Source: Terriglobia bacterium
GTDB lineage: Bacteria > Acidobacteriota > Terriglobia > Bryobacterales > Bryobacteraceae
Assembly (NCBI GenBank): GCA_020073445.1
Contig: JAIQFE010000006.1
Span: forward strand, 62,001-126,000
Reading direction: 5' to 3'
Length of the DNA: 64,000 nucleotides
This document shows positions 16,827 through 27,315 of the stretch, in pieces (the stretch's first letter is position 1; the number at the start of each line of letters is the position of its first letter). The notes beneath the pieces are model-generated. The model did no database searches and was not told where the DNA came from. It saw only the letters and a program-made list of their open reading frames with translations. A program made the position numbers and the translations under genes.

Positions 16827-18395
16827 ATGTCCTTGACGGCGACGCCACAATTAAAGCGTGCCAGAGTCTTAATTTTCATCGTAGCTTACAACGCGGAGCG
16901 GACGATCCAGAGCGTTCTTAAGCGCATTCCTGGGGAGTTATCGCAACACGATACGCACGTCCTGATCATTGACGACTCTTCTTCGGACGCCACGTTCGAA
17001 CGGGCTCGAGAAATCGAGGAGTCGCCGTTTCCGATTACCGTCCTGTTCAATCCGGTGAACCAGGGCTACGGCGGGAATCAGAAGATCGGATTCCATTACG
17101 CGATCCGCGAAAAGTTCGATTACGTCGCGCTGGTTCACGGCGACGGCCAGTATGCTCCCGAACGTCTTCCCGATTTGCTCCAGCCTCTGCTGGCGGGTGA
17201 AGCCGATGCGGTGTTTGGATCCCGCATGCTCGACGCCGGCGGCGCGCGTCGCGGCGGGATGCCGCTCTATAAGTGGATGGGCAACAAGATTCTGACGCGT
17301 ATCCAGAATCGGCTCCTCAAGACAGACTTCTCCGAGTTCCATTCCGGTTACCGGATCTATTCCGTGCGAGCGCTGGCGGGAATTCCCTTCGCCCAGAACA
17401 CCAACGACTTTCACTTCGATACGGAAATCATTATTCAGTTCGTTCGCGCCGGGCTGCGCATCAAGGAGCTGCCCATCCCGACCTACTACGGCGACGAGAT
17501 TTGCCGCGTGAACGGAATGAAGTACGCTTTCGATGTGGTGCGGACTACCGCGCTCTCCAGGGCGCAGGATCTCGGCATCCTGTACGAGCGTAAGTTCGAT
17601 CTTGCGCCACCCGGCCAGCAGTATCTGCCGAAGTGGGGATTCGAAAGTCCGCATGAGCTGGCGGTGCAGCGGGTTCCTTCCGGATCGAAGGTTGCGGATG
17701 TCGGCTGCGCTTCGGGTTATGTTGCCCGCGCTCTGTTCGAAAAGCGCTGCGACGTTACCGGCATCGATCAGTACCGCCCGCCGGAGGATGCGCATATCTC
17801 GAAGTTCGTCCAGGCGGATCTGAATAGCGGCGAGATCCCCGTCGATGCGGGTGCGTTCGACTACGTGCTGTTGCTGGACGTGATCGAGCATCTGCGCTCG
17901 CCCGAGACATTCGTGGAATCGTTACGCAATTCCCGGCGGCAGGACAAAGACACGCGAGTCATCGTCAGCACCGGCAACGTGGCGTTCCTGATCACCCGGT
18001 TTATGCTTTTCCTGGGATTTTTCCACTATGGGGCGCGCGGGATTCTGGATCTGACGCATACGCGGTTGTTCACCTTCGCCACCATTCGAAAGCTCTTTGA
18101 ACAGGCCAATTATCGGATCGAAGAAATACGGGGCATCCCGGCGCCGTTCCCGCTGGCCTTGGGCGACACGGCCCTCGCGCGATTCCTGATCGGAGTGAAC
18201 CGTTTCCTGATCAAGATCTCACGATCGTTGTTTTCCTACCAGATCTTCCTGGTGGCCCGCCCGCTTCCGTCTTTGGAAACGCTGCTCGAAGGAGCGATCG
18301 CTTCGGGCGAGTCTCGTTCCGCAGTCGCTACGAGCGCGGTGCCGGCAGCCACACTTCCAGACACGCCCCGCCCTCGCGCCGATTCGCGGCGGTAA
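16827..18395 (+). CDS. GT2 glycosyltransferase fused to SAM-dependent methyltransferase
   Basis: A 522-residue two-domain protein. Residues about 12-245 are a dolichol-phosphate-mannose-synthase-like GT2 domain, with FIVAYNAERTI, IIDDSSSDAT, the metal/nucleotide region ALVHGDGQYAPE and FHSGYRIYS. Residues about 285-420 are a class I methyltransferase, with motif I VADVGCASGYVARAL and the post-motif LLLDVIEHLRSPE. A hydrophobic stretch near 375-395 may touch the membrane. The product probably glycosylates and methylates a polyprenyl-linked or surface glycan; this is inferred. The last 68 bases overlap the convergent histidine kinase gene. Confidence 0.88.
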   Translation: MSLTATPQLKRARVLIFIVAYNAERTIQSVLKRIPGELSQHDTHVLIIDDSSSDATFERAREIEESPFPITVLFNPVNQGYGGNQKIGFHYAIREKFDYVALVHGDGQYAPERLPDLLQPLLAGEADAVFGSRMLDAGGARRGGMPLYKWMGNKILTRIQNRLLKTDFSEFHSGYRIYSVRALAGIPFAQNTNDFHFDTEIIIQFVRAGLRIKELPIPTYYGDEICRVNGMKYAFDVVRTTALSRAQDLGILYERKFDLAPPGQQYLPKWGFESPHELAVQRVPSGSKVADVGCASGYVARALFEKRCDVTGIDQYRPPEDAHISKFVQADLNSGEIPVDAGAFDYVLLLDVIEHLRSPETFVESLRNSRRQDKDTRVIVSTGNVAFLITRFMLFLGFFHYGARGILDLTHTRLFTFATIRKLFEQANYRIEEIRGIPAPFPLALGDTALARFLIGVNRFLIKISRSLFSYQIFLVARPLPSLETLLEGAIASGESRSAVATSAVPAATLPDTPRPRADSRR

Positions 18396-19515
18396 TCGCT
18401 CCGCCGTGCTGCGTGACAATTCCCTCGGCGACAGTTAAGCCCAGGCCGGTGCCGCGCGCGTCCAGCCGCGTGGTGACGAACGCGTCGAAAATATCCGGAA
18501 GCACATCGGCAGGAATGCCGGGGCCATTGTCTTCCACGGCGATAGCGACTCCCGGTTCCCCCGCGCGATCCGCTTTCCGGGCACGCACGTCTACGGTCCC
18601 GCCCGGAATCTCGACAGCGTTCACGGCGTTGCGCAGCACGTTGACGAACACCTGAACCAAGCGATCGGGATTGCCGACCACGCGCTCCTCCGGGTCCACG
18701 TGATTGGCGAAGGTGATTCCCGAAGCGCGGGGATCGATCGCCACCAGCGCCCAGGCATCATCGATCAGGCTGCGGGCCGCCACCGGCTCGGCGTGCTGCT
18801 TCCGGGCTTTGGCGAAGTCGACCAGGCTTTCGCTGATGGTCCGCAGGCGCTGCGTCACGCGCTGCATGCGGGCGAGCCGCTCCAGCGTCGGGGCGTCTTT
18901 GGTCGTCTCAATGAGTTTTTCAATCGACCCATGCAATACCGCCAAGGGTGTATTCAACTCATGCGCGACGCTGGCGGAGAGCAAGCCCAGGCTGACCAGT
19001 CGGTCCTGTTCTTCTAATCTCCTAAGGGCTGCGGCCAGTTCGTCTTCCTGGCGGCGCAGCTCGGCCACCGTTTCGTTGCGCGACTGCATGATCTGGCCGA
19101 TCTCGTCCCCCAGGATTTCGGTGCGCGGAATCAGCTCGCTCTTGCGGTCGCCGGTGCGCGTGGCGGTGTCGGCTTCGAGCATCCGCCGCAGAGGCCGATA
19201 GACGTACAGCGGCATAATGGCCACCTCCAGCAGGACGACGGCGGCTATATAAATGCTCCCGAGCACCAGAAATAACGTGATTTTCGCGCGCGTAATGGCA
19301 TCCTGGTAAACCCGCTCCATTTCCGGAGTCTGTTCCAGAACGACCGACTCCCGGCCCCGGGCGTCGGCAACCTGCTTTTGGAACAGCGGAATCAGTGAGA
19401 AATATGCGGTGCACGCCAGCACTAGAAAGAACAAGTTGTGCAGTACCATCAGTTTCGTGCGGACCTTGAGGTTGCCGAAACTTCTTGCTAAACTGTAGCT
19501 GTTCTTGCTAAACAA
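18328..19515 (-). CDS. Orphan membrane sensor histidine kinase
   Basis: A 395-residue kinase. Two membrane helices (about residues 23-43 and 80-104) flank a short periplasmic loop. A HAMP-like linker follows. The HisKA box is SASVAHELNTPL with phosphoacceptor His185. The ATPase part has the N-box (NVLRNAVNAVE), G1 (EDNGPGIP) and G2 (GTGLGLTVAEGIV). The predicted start is TTG at 19515, inside a 12-bp direct repeat; the next in-frame Met is residue 23, at the edge of the first helix, so the start is uncertain. No response regulator is adjacent. It is divergent from the respiratory operon. Confidence 0.88.
   Translation of the reverse strand: MFSKNSYSLARSFGNLKVRTKLMVLHNLFFLVLACTAYFSLIPLFQKQVADARGRESVVLEQTPEMERVYQDAITRAKITLFLVLGSIYIAAVVLLEVAIMPLYVYRPLRRMLEADTATRTGDRKSELIPRTEILGDEIGQIMQSRNETVAELRRQEDELAAALRRLEEQDRLVSLGLLSASVAHELNTPLAVLHGSIEKLIETTKDAPTLERLARMQRVTQRLRTISESLVDFAKARKQHAEPVAARSLIDDAWALVAIDPRASGITFANHVDPEERVVGNPDRLVQVFVNVLRNAVNAVEIPGGTVDVRARKADRAGEPGVAIAVEDNGPGIPADVLPDIFDAFVTTRLDARGTGLGLTVAEGIVTQHGGAITAANRREGGACLEVWLPAPRS
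19482..19513. repeat. 12-bp direct repeat at the kinase start
   Basis: TTCTTGCTAAAC occurs at 19482-19493 and again at 19502-19513, a 20-bp period. The kinase's apparent TTG start codon (19513-19515) overlaps the end of the second copy. Confidence 0.75.
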
Positions 19516-19652
19516 GAATGGTTACTCCGCTTGCGCAAGGTGTCCGGCCGTGGTAGAAACGATAGAAGCCCAATTTCAGTTCAAGTTCTGCAAGTACGGG
19601 GAACCCAGTTGCGTCCGTGCAAGCGGGTTCGGGTTGAGGACCACTATAGAAG

Positions 19653-20300
19653 ATGGCTGCTATTTTTCCTAAGGCGTCTGACATCATCCTAAAAGTGCTT
19701 GGCGCCGTGATCGGTCTCGGCGCAGTGGCCACTATCGGAGCTTACACCTATTACAGCTATCCGACGGTGATCGATACCGGCTACCAGCCGGAACAGCCGG
19801 TTCCCTACAGCCACAAGCTGCATGCGGGACAGCTGGGAATGAACTGTTTCTACTGCCATTACACCGCCTACCGCGGATCCTACGCGGCCATTCCTGGAAC
19901 CGAAATCTGCATGGGTTGCCACCAGAAGGTCAAGGACAAGAGCCCGCGTCTGGAGATGGTCAGGCAATCGTACGAAACCGGCGAGGCCATTCCCTGGAAG
20001 AAAATCCACGTAATGCCCGACTACGTCTATTTTAACCACCGCGCCCACATCACGGCCGGGGTGAGTTGCGTCAGTTGCCATGGCCGGATCGATCAGATGG
20101 TGGAAGTCCATCAGGAGAAACCGCTGAACATGGCTATGTGCCTGGCGTGCCACCGCGATCCCGCGCCAAACGTGCGGCCCGCCGAACTGGTGACGCAGCT
20201 CGACTGGGTGCCCGATCGCGATCCTCGCGTAATCGGTGAAGAGATCATCGCGCAAAAGCATTTGCATCCGCCTACGAATTGTTCGGGGTGTCATCGGTAA
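19653..20300 (+). CDS. actA: Alternative complex III subunit A, pentaheme cytochrome c
   Basis: A 215-residue membrane-anchored multiheme cytochrome. One N-terminal helix (LGAVIGLGAVATIGAYTYY) is followed by five CxxCH haem c sites: CFYCH, CMGCH, CVSCH, CLACH and CSGCH. Five haems match ActA of the menaquinol-oxidising alternative complex III, where it relays electrons to periplasmic cytochrome c. It starts the respiratory operon; its TAA stop shares one base with the ATG of actB (TAATG), so the two are translationally coupled. Confidence 0.95.
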   Translation: MAAIFPKASDIILKVLGAVIGLGAVATIGAYTYYSYPTVIDTGYQPEQPVPYSHKLHAGQLGMNCFYCHYTAYRGSYAAIPGTEICMGCHQKVKDKSPRLEMVRQSYETGEAIPWKKIHVMPDYVYFNHRAHITAGVSCVSCHGRIDQMVEVHQEKPLNMAMCLACHRDPAPNVRPAELVTQLDWVPDRDPRVIGEEIIAQKHLHPPTNCSGCHR

Positions 20301-23300
20301 TGGAAAAGACGAGTTTGGTAAACATCACGCTGAGCAACAGCCCGTCGCCGGCGCCGGCTCCGGTGACTGGCCCGGAATACTGGCGCAGTCTCGATCAGCT
20401 TGCCGACACGCCCGAATTCCGTAATTGGGTACAACGGGAATTTCCAGAAGATGCCGCAGCCGTGTTGGACGGTAATTCGCGCCGCACCATGCTCAAGATC
20501 ATGGCGGCGTCCTTTGGGTTGGCCGGACTGGCCGCCTGTAGCCGCCCCGAGTATCGTTTGGCTCCGCAAGCCCGCGGCCGCGAAGATTACGTTCCTGGCG
20601 CTCCTTACAACTACACCAGTGTTTTCTCGTTGGGTGGGCATGCCGCCGGCCTTGTGGTCCAGACCTATGAAGGCCGCCCGAGCAAGATCGAAGGAAATCC
20701 CGATCATCCCACGAGTATGGGCGCCGCGACCGCGCTGGCCCAAGCAAGTTTGCTCTCCGTCTACGATCCCGACCGGTCCAAGGCTGTTCTGGATGGCGGC
20801 AAGGAATCGACGTGGGAGAAGTTCGAAGCCGCGGTGAAAGGATTGTCCTTGGGCGATGGCTCAGGGCTACGCTTTTTAAGCGGCACGGTGATTTCGCCGA
20901 CGCTCGAAAGCCTGCGCGCCGATGCCCTGAAGAAATGGCCCAAGGCCAAGTGGGTGGAGTACGAATCCATCGCGCGCGACAATGAACGCGCCGGTGCGAT
21001 GCTGGCTTTCGGTCAGGCGGTTAACGTTCATCCGCAGTTCGACAAGGCCAAGGTCATCCTCTCGCTGGATTACGATTTCCTGGGCGCGGATTTCCCGACA
21101 CCTCTAGCGACCAAGCTGTTCTCGAAGAACCGCCACGTCGATTCCGAGGCGGATCTCGAAAAGCTGAGCCGTCTGTATGTGGTCGAGAGCCAGTTCTCAT
21201 TGACGGGTGCGAACGCCGAGCATCGTCTGCGGATGCAGGGCGGGGAAGTGCAGAAATTCGCGGCCGACTTAGTCGCGGCGCTGAGCGCTCCACCTGCCGG
21301 TGGCGACAAGCGGGGCAAGTTCCTCGCTGCGCTGGCAAAGGACCTGAAGGCCGCCGGCAAAGAAGCCTTGGTGGTCGCCGGACCGCGGCAGCCTGCGATT
21401 GTTCACGCGCTGGCCCATCAGATCAACCAGACACTGGGCTCGGGGGCTGTCACCTACACCAAGGCATCCTCGGCCGACCGGGTGGATTCCGGTGTCGACG
21501 CTCTCAAGGCTCTGACCGGTGAAATGACCGGCGGACAGGTTTCGACGCTGATTATCCTGGGTGGAAATCCCGCCTACACGGCTCCCGCCGATCTGCAATT
21601 CGGCGCGGCGCTGGCCAAGGTCGCGAATTCGATTCACCTGGGTGCGGAAGACGACGAAACTGCTGCCGCGGCGAAGTGGCATCTGCCGGAGGCGCATTAT
21701 CTCGAAGCCTGGGGCGACGCGCAGTCGACGGACGGGGTCGTGGCGATCCAGCAGCCCATGATCGAGCCGATTTTCGGAGGCAAGAGCGCCATCGAAGTGA
21801 TGGCGGTGCTGCTCGATTCGAAAGATCGCAAGGGTCTGGACCTGGTCAAGAACTTCTGGACCTTGCAGTGGCCTGCGGCGACCCGCGAGAACACCTGGCG
21901 CAAGACGCTGAATGACGGCGTGATCGCCGGAACGCAAGCGGCGGAAGTGAAGCCCACCGTAGACAGCAAGAAGATTCAGGCTGCGCCGGCGCCGGCGTCT
22001 TCTTCTGCTTCGGGCGGAATCGAAGTCGGATTCGTGCCCAGCGCGACTACCTGGGATGGACGATTCGCCAACAACGCCTGGATGCAGGAAGCGCCCGATC
22101 CGATCACAAAATTGGTGTGGACCAACGTCGCGCTGATCAGTCCGGCGATGGGCCGCGACAAGGGTTGGAAGGACGGCGATATGGTCGCCCTCACACGCGG
22201 CAATCTCAAGCTCGAAGCCGCGGTCATGGTCCAGCCGGGCCATGCCGATAACGCCGTCACAATCGCGCTCGGCTACGGCCGGCCCAAGTCCGGCAGCGTG
22301 GGTACGAACGTCGGGTACAACGCTGGCCTGATCCGGACATCGGACAGTTTCTGGTTCGGACAGGGTTTTGCCATTGCTGCTACGGGCGCGAACGAAGTGC
22401 TGGCGAATACCCAGGAGCACGGCTCGATGGAAGAGCCGCAGCTCGTGAGCAGCATCAAGCCCAACACGCGCCCGCTGGTTCGCGAAACGACCGTCGAGGA
22501 ATACAAGAAGAACGCGAAAGTCATCGAGGAGATGAACGAGGTCCCCGAACTTGACTCCGTTTATCCGCAATTGAAGTGGGAAGGCTTGCAGTGGGGCATG
22601 GCGATCGATTTGGGCGCCTGCACCGGCTGTAATGCCTGCGTCGTGGCTTGCCAGGCGGAAAACAACGTCCCCGTCGTCGGCAAAGATCAAGTGCTTCGCG
22701 GTCGCGAAATGCACTGGATCCGGATGGATCGCTACTACGTCGGCCCGGTGGAGGATCCCCGCGCAGTCGAGCAGCCGATCCCATGCATGCAGTGCGAAAA
22801 CGCGCCCTGCGAAAACGTCTGCCCGGTGCAGGCGACCACGCATAGTCCCGAAGGCTTGAATGACATGGCGTACAACCGCTGCGTCGGCACGCGGTACTGC
22901 GCCAACAACTGCCCGTTCAAGGTTCGCCACTTCAACTTCCTGGACTGGCACAAGAATTTCCTGGAACGGCGGCGCATCGAGCCTGAATTGATGTCGATGG
23001 TTTACAACCCCGATGTCACGGTTCGCATGCGCGGAATCATGGAAAAGTGCACTTACTGCGTGCAGCGTATCCAGGAAGTGCGCATCGCCACCAAGACCGA
23101 CGGACGGCGTGAATTCACGGGCGAAGGCGTGCTGACAGCCTGCCAGCAAACCTGCCCGGCCGATGCGATCTCGTTCGGCAACATAAACGATCCGAACAGC
23201 AAGGTCGCCAAACTGAAGAAGCAGGAGCGCAATTACGCCATGCTGGCGGAACTGGACGTGCGTCCGCGCACGACGTATCTGGGGCGGTTGCGCAATCCTA

Positions 23301-23323
23301 ATCCGGAGCTGGAAGCATCATGA
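20300..23323 (+). CDS. actB: Alternative complex III subunit B, molybdopterin-oxidoreductase-like iron-sulfur protein
   Basis: A 1007-residue protein from ATG 20300, overlapping the actA stop. Near the N-terminus [20 protein letters not shown] resembles a Tat signal with a lipobox-like end. Residues about 75-690 resemble the molybdopterin oxidoreductase fold, which in ActB lacks the cofactor. The C-terminal ferredoxin-like part holds four cysteine clusters: [11 protein letters not shown] (about 774), [13 protein letters not shown] (about 829), [11 protein letters not shown] (about 861) and CTYC with CQQTC (about 917 and 948). These bind three [4Fe-4S] and one [3Fe-4S] centre in characterised complexes. 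Confidence 0.95.
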   Translation: MEKTSLVNITLSNSPSPAPAPVTGPEYWRSLDQLADTPEFRNWVQREFPEDAAAVLDGNSRRTMLKIMAASFGLAGLAACSRPEYRLAPQARGREDYVPGAPYNYTSVFSLGGHAAGLVVQTYEGRPSKIEGNPDHPTSMGAATALAQASLLSVYDPDRSKAVLDGGKESTWEKFEAAVKGLSLGDGSGLRFLSGTVISPTLESLRADALKKWPKAKWVEYESIARDNERAGAMLAFGQAVNVHPQFDKAKVILSLDYDFLGADFPTPLATKLFSKNRHVDSEADLEKLSRLYVVESQFSLTGANAEHRLRMQGGEVQKFAADLVAALSAPPAGGDKRGKFLAALAKDLKAAGKEALVVAGPRQPAIVHALAHQINQTLGSGAVTYTKASSADRVDSGVDALKALTGEMTGGQVSTLIILGGNPAYTAPADLQFGAALAKVANSIHLGAEDDETAAAAKWHLPEAHYLEAWGDAQSTDGVVAIQQPMIEPIFGGKSAIEVMAVLLDSKDRKGLDLVKNFWTLQWPAATRENTWRKTLNDGVIAGTQAAEVKPTVDSKKIQAAPAPASSSASGGIEVGFVPSATTWDGRFANNAWMQEAPDPITKLVWTNVALISPAMGRDKGWKDGDMVALTRGNLKLEAAVMVQPGHADNAVTIALGYGRPKSGSVGTNVGYNAGLIRTSDSFWFGQGFAIAATGANEVLANTQEHGSMEEPQLVSSIKPNTRPLVRETTVEEYKKNAKVIEEMNEVPELDSVYPQLKWEGLQWGMAIDLGACTGCNACVVACQAENNVPVVGKDQVLRGREMHWIRMDRYYVGPVEDPRAVEQPIPCMQCENAPCENVCPVQATTHSPEGLNDMAYNRCVGTRYCANNCPFKVRHFNFLDWHKNFLERRRIEPELMSMVYNPDVTVRMRGIMEKCTYCVQRIQEVRIATKTDGRREFTGEGVLTACQQTCPADAISFGNINDPNSKVAKLKKQERNYAMLAELDVRPRTTYLGRLRNPNPELEAS

Positions 23324-23340
23324 TAACCAGATTGAACCTG

Positions 23341-23418
23341 GGGACAGGCAGCTCTGTCCACTCCTGCGTCTGTGCGCAAGGTCCGAAGTTTACGGGAGGG
23401 GACAGAGTAGCCTGTCCC
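23341..23418. repeat. Long imperfect GGGGACAGG hairpin between actB and actC
   Basis: Arms 23341-23359 and 23400-23418 are inverted copies matching at 17 of 19 bases around a 40-nt loop. The GGGACAGG/CCTGTCCC ends resemble the repeats at 53887-53962 and 60931-61006. It fills most of the only sizeable gap in the actA-F cluster, just upstream of the actC ribosome binding site. Confidence 0.75.
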
Positions 23419-23447
23419 GATTTCCCGAAGCCTGCTAGGAGAGCTGC

Positions 23448-24872
23448 ATGAGCGCAGTCGTCCAACAAGATCCGCAGTTGATGGTGGTGAACCCGCCGCT
23501 GGTCCAGGGTTCCAAGGATCTTCACGATCTTACCGAACAGATCAGTTCCGTGGTCGAAGCGAAGGTCTACGAGACCCCGCTCAAGTACTGGATCACGCTC
23601 ATGTGCACGGGTTCGGTCGTGCTTTTGCTGGGCGCGATGCTTACGTATCTGGTGAGCACCGGTATCGGCGTGTGGGGCAACAACCGGCCGGTCGGCTGGG
23701 CGTGGGACATCACGAACTTCGTTTTCTGGATCGGTATCGGCCACGCCGGAACACTGATCTCGGCGATTCTGTTCCTGTTCCGCCAGAAGTGGCGCACTTC
23801 GATCAACCGTTCCGCCGAGGCGATGACGTTATTTGCCGTGATGTGCGCGGGCATCTTCCCGCTGTTCCACACCGGCCGCCCGTGGCGCGCGTTTTACTGG
23901 CTGTTCCCGATCCCCAACACGGATCTGAACATCTGGCAGAACTTCCGCAGCCCGCTGATCTGGGACGTATTCGCGGTATCGACCTACTTCACGGTTTCGC
24001 TGCTGTTCTGGTTTACCGGCCTGGTCCCGGATCTGGCCACCCTGCGCGATCGCACCACCAGCAAGGTTCGCCAGGTGGTCTTCGGGATCCTGAGCCTGGG
24101 TTGGCGCGGATCGGCCCGGCACTGGCGTCATTATGAACAGGCCTACCTGATCCTGGCCGGAATTTCGACGCCCCTGGTGCTCTCGGTGCACTCGGTCGTT
24201 AGCTTCGACTTTGCGACGTCGGTGATTCCGGGCTGGCACACGACTATCTTCCCGCCCTACTTCGTCGCGGGCGCGATCTTCTCCGGATTCGCCTGCGTCA
24301 TGACGCTGCTGCTGATCGCGCGCTGGACGCTCAATCTGCAGAATCTGATCACTATCAAGCACCTGGATAACATGAACAAGATCATCCTGGTGACCGGTTC
24401 GGTGGTCGGCTACGCATACTGCACCGAGTTCTTCATCGCCTGGTACAGCGGGAGTATTTATGAGCGCTTCACCTTCCTGAATCGCGCGTTCGGACCCTAC
24501 TGGTGGGCGGCGTGGTCCATGTACACCTGCAACGTCTTCATCCCGCAGCTGTACTGGTTCCGGAAGATGCGGACCAACCTGTGGGTGATGTTCGTGATCA
24601 GCATCACCACCAACATCGGCATGTGGTTCGAGCGCTTTGTGATTATCGCCACCAGCCTGACGCGCGACTTCCTGCCTAGCTCGTGGGGTTACTTCAGCCC
24701 GACCTGGGTGGACATCTGCACGTTCATCGGCACCATCGGCTTGTTCCTGACGCTGTTCCTGCTGTTCGCGCGCTTCCTGCCGATGATCGCGATATCCGAA
24801 GTGAAGGGCGTGGCTTCGCAGGAGAAACATGTCTTTGCCGGACAGGAAGAAGGGAGCGCTACACTCCGATGA
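23448..24872 (+). CDS. actC: Alternative complex III subunit C, NrfD/PsrC-type quinol-binding membrane protein
   Basis: A 474-residue integral membrane protein with about ten helices, of the NrfD/PsrC family. In ACIII, ActC contacts ActB and holds the menaquinol site. AGGAGA at 23437-23442 is a clear ribosome binding site 5 nt before ATG 23448. Family-like segments include [18 protein letters not shown] and [16 protein letters not shown]. The stop overlaps the next start (ATGA at 24869). A long repeat hairpin precedes the gene. Confidence 0.95.
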   Translation: MSAVVQQDPQLMVVNPPLVQGSKDLHDLTEQISSVVEAKVYETPLKYWITLMCTGSVVLLLGAMLTYLVSTGIGVWGNNRPVGWAWDITNFVFWIGIGHAGTLISAILFLFRQKWRTSINRSAEAMTLFAVMCAGIFPLFHTGRPWRAFYWLFPIPNTDLNIWQNFRSPLIWDVFAVSTYFTVSLLFWFTGLVPDLATLRDRTTSKVRQVVFGILSLGWRGSARHWRHYEQAYLILAGISTPLVLSVHSVVSFDFATSVIPGWHTTIFPPYFVAGAIFSGFACVMTLLLIARWTLNLQNLITIKHLDNMNKIILVTGSVVGYAYCTEFFIAWYSGSIYERFTFLNRAFGPYWWAAWSMYTCNVFIPQLYWFRKMRTNLWVMFVISITTNIGMWFERFVIIATSLTRDFLPSSWGYFSPTWVDICTFIGTIGLFLTLFLLFARFLPMIAISEVKGVASQEKHVFAGQEEGSATLR

Positions 24873-25462
24873 GCGAGACTTCTGATTCCGCTATCCTCAT
24901 CGCTCAGATCAAAGATAAGCTGGGCATCGGCGACGACAAAGTCTACGCCGTCATGGGCGAGTTCGCCGAGCCGGAAGACCTGGTCGAAGCCGGACGCCGC
25001 ATTCGCGCGATGGGCTACACCAAGATCGACGCCATGAGCCCATTTCCGGTCCACGGTATCGATGAGGCCATCGGCGTTCCGTATTCGAAAATCGGCTGGA
25101 TCGCGGTTTGCGGAGCCCTCGCCGGTATTACAACAGCGCAGGTCTTGATCTACTACGTCGGAAAGATCGACTATCCGCTGATCATCGGAGGCAAGCCGCT
25201 GTTCGACTTCACCTATTCGATTCCGCCGACTTTCGAGCTGGCCGTCTTGTTCACCGCCATCACAACGTTTCTTTGCACCTGGGGACTGAGCGGGCTGCCG
25301 CGCCTCTACCACCCATCCATGAACTACCGCAGCGCGCATCGCGCCTCCGATGACCGGTTCCTGCTCATCGTCGAGGCGGACGATCCGAAATTCGACGCGC
25401 AAAAGACCGCGCAGGATATGCGCAGCGTCGGCGCGAACGACGTGGAGGTTGTCGAGGGATGA
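24869..25462 (+). CDS. actD: Alternative complex III subunit D (DUF3341)
   Basis: A 197-residue protein from ATG 24869 in the ATGA overlap with actC. The N-terminal soluble part ([39 protein letters not shown]) is the DUF3341 signature. Two membrane helices follow (about residues 72-95 and 115-145). ActD is a peripheral structural subunit of ACIII. Its stop overlaps the actE start (ATGA-type) by four bases. Confidence 0.93.
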   Translation: MSETSDSAILIAQIKDKLGIGDDKVYAVMGEFAEPEDLVEAGRRIRAMGYTKIDAMSPFPVHGIDEAIGVPYSKIGWIAVCGALAGITTAQVLIYYVGKIDYPLIIGGKPLFDFTYSIPPTFELAVLFTAITTFLCTWGLSGLPRLYHPSMNYRSAHRASDDRFLLIVEADDPKFDAQKTAQDMRSVGANDVEVVEG

Positions 25463-26079
25463 TCGCCACACACTATAAGTTGATCGCCATCGCAGCGATG
25501 CTCGGACTGGCCGGCTGTTCCGGCATCCAGCGCGATCCACCACTTCAGGTCTGGCCCGACATGCGGTACCAGAAGAAGTTCAAGCCGCAGCGCTCCACGG
25601 ACCTGTTCGCCGATCAGCGCGAGAGCCGCCGTCCTCCGGAAGGCGTGATCGCCCGCGGCCACATGAATGAAGAAAATCCGTTCAACACCGGCATGGATGG
25701 GAAACTGTATGTCGGCAAGAGCCCGGTGAAGGTCACCGAGGCCGTGCTGACCGAAGGCCATTGGCGCTTCAATACATACTGCTCGCCGTGCCACGATGAA
25801 ACCGGCCTGGGGAAGGGCATGGTGCCCAAGCGCTGGCCCGCCTGGCAACCGCAGAACTTGATGGAGGATCGCATCGTCGAAATGGCAGACGGCGATATCT
25901 TCAACGTGATCACCTACGGACGGCGAACGATGCCGCCCTACGGCTTCCAGAATCGCCCGGAAGATCGCTGGGCCATCGTCGCTTACTTGCGCGTGTTGCA
26001 GCGCGCCGCTCACGGCACCATCAACGACGTGCCGGCGGAGCTGCAATCGAGCGTTCAATACAAGGGATCGAATCAATGA
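25459..26079 (+). CDS. actE: Alternative complex III subunit E, monohaem cytochrome c lipoprotein
   Basis: A 206-residue lipoprotein. The signal ends in a LAGC lipobox (Cys19 region). One CSPCH haem c site lies near residue 108, and the distal Met is probably in TMPPYGFQN. In ACIII, ActE is the monohaem cytochrome that sits beside ActA. The stop overlaps the actF ATG (25 kb cluster of four-base overlaps), so the genes are coupled. Confidence 0.93.
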   Translation: MIATHYKLIAIAAMLGLAGCSGIQRDPPLQVWPDMRYQKKFKPQRSTDLFADQRESRRPPEGVIARGHMNEENPFNTGMDGKLYVGKSPVKVTEAVLTEGHWRFNTYCSPCHDETGLGKGMVPKRWPAWQPQNLMEDRIVEMADGDIFNVITYGRRTMPPYGFQNRPEDRWAIVAYLRVLQRAAHGTINDVPAELQSSVQYKGSNQ

Positions 26080-27299
26080 GCAATTCATCTCATGGGTCAC
26101 ACCAAGGAGCCGCGGCCGAACCCGCCAGCTACCAACTGGAATCGGCCCGCTGGTCGAAGGGCCGCAACGCCTTGGTGCTGGCGGCGTTGATTTCCATCGT
26201 GGCGTGCATCGCCGGGTATATTCAGGATCCCGACCGTTTCTTTCGCTCCTATTTGATAGCGTTCTGCTACACCTGCGCGATCGGCCTCGCGGCGTTCTTT
26301 TTCGTGATGGTGCAATTCCTGAGCGGCTCGGCTTGGAGCGTGACCATGCGCCGGATCATGGAAAACATCATGATCACTCTGCCGGTGGGCGCGATTTTGT
26401 TCCTGCCACTCGCCTTTGGCCTGAATCACATTTATTCCTGGACCAACACGACCCTGATCAACTCGAGCGAAGTCCTGCGCGCCAAGTCGGGCTACCTGAC
26501 CGACAAGTTTTTTATCGCCCGCACGTACGGCTACTTCCTGCTGTGGTCGGTCTGGATTTTTGCGATCTACCGGCAGTCAGTCAAGGCGGATAGCCAGCGT
26601 TCTATCTGGCAGATGCGGATCGCCTCCCGCTGGAGCGCCCCGGGATTGTTTCTGGTCGTGGCTATCGGCACGCTCGCCGCTTATGACTGGCTCATGACCG
26701 TCGAGCCCAGCTGGTATTCGACGATCTTCGGGCTGTATTATCTGGCCGACGGCGCCGTAGGGTTCTTTGCCGTCATGATACTGATCTGCCTGGGCTTCCG
26801 CAAGGCCGGCGTTCTGGAAAAGCAGATCAACATCGAACACTATCACGATCTCGGCAAGTGGCTGTTCGCGATGACTTGCTTCTATACCTACATGGGTTTC
26901 TCGCAGTTCCTGCTGATCTGGTACGCGAACCTTCCCGATGAAACCCAGTTCTACAGGCATCGGATGCCGGGCGCGTGGCTGTACATCAGCCTCTCGCTGC
27001 CGTTCATCCGGTTCTTCATTCCGTTCTTTACGCTGATCAGCCGCCCGGCCAAGCGCAATCTGACGATCCTCGGTGTGATGTCGGTGTGGAGCCTGGTGGT
27101 GGTTTATCTGGATTTCTATTGGGTGGTTATGCCGGTGTTCTACCCCAACGGTCCGCAGCTACACTGGCTGGACTTGGCCACGCTCGGAGCAACGCTGAGT
27201 GTTACCGGGCTGGTCTTCTGGAGCCGGTTCCGCAAGCACGCCATGGTTCCCACGGGCGATCTGCGGCTGGAGCAGAGCCTGCACTTTGAGAATGCATAA
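26076..27299 (+). CDS. actF: Alternative complex III subunit F, membrane protein
   Basis: A 407-residue protein with about ten membrane helices, paralogous to ActC in fold and typical of ActF in length. The first helix is ALVLAALISIVACIAGYI. ActF has been proposed to help proton movement in ACIII. It starts four bases inside actE and ends 16 nt before the next gene. Confidence 0.92.
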   Translation: MSNSSHGSHQGAAAEPASYQLESARWSKGRNALVLAALISIVACIAGYIQDPDRFFRSYLIAFCYTCAIGLAAFFFVMVQFLSGSAWSVTMRRIMENIMITLPVGAILFLPLAFGLNHIYSWTNTTLINSSEVLRAKSGYLTDKFFIARTYGYFLLWSVWIFAIYRQSVKADSQRSIWQMRIASRWSAPGLFLVVAIGTLAAYDWLMTVEPSWYSTIFGLYYLADGAVGFFAVMILICLGFRKAGVLEKQINIEHYHDLGKWLFAMTCFYTYMGFSQFLLIWYANLPDETQFYRHRMPGAWLYISLSLPFIRFFIPFFTLISRPAKRNLTILGVMSVWSLVVVYLDFYWVVMPVFYPNGPQLHWLDLATLGATLSVTGLVFWSRFRKHAMVPTGDLRLEQSLHFENA

Positions 27300-27315
27300 G
27301 TATCGTGACTAAACA

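Noticed and set aside
21269-23149. Minus-strand open frame of about 626 codons opposite actB
   Set aside because: actB is certain on the plus strand, and the antisense product is Arg/His-rich with no recognisable domain.
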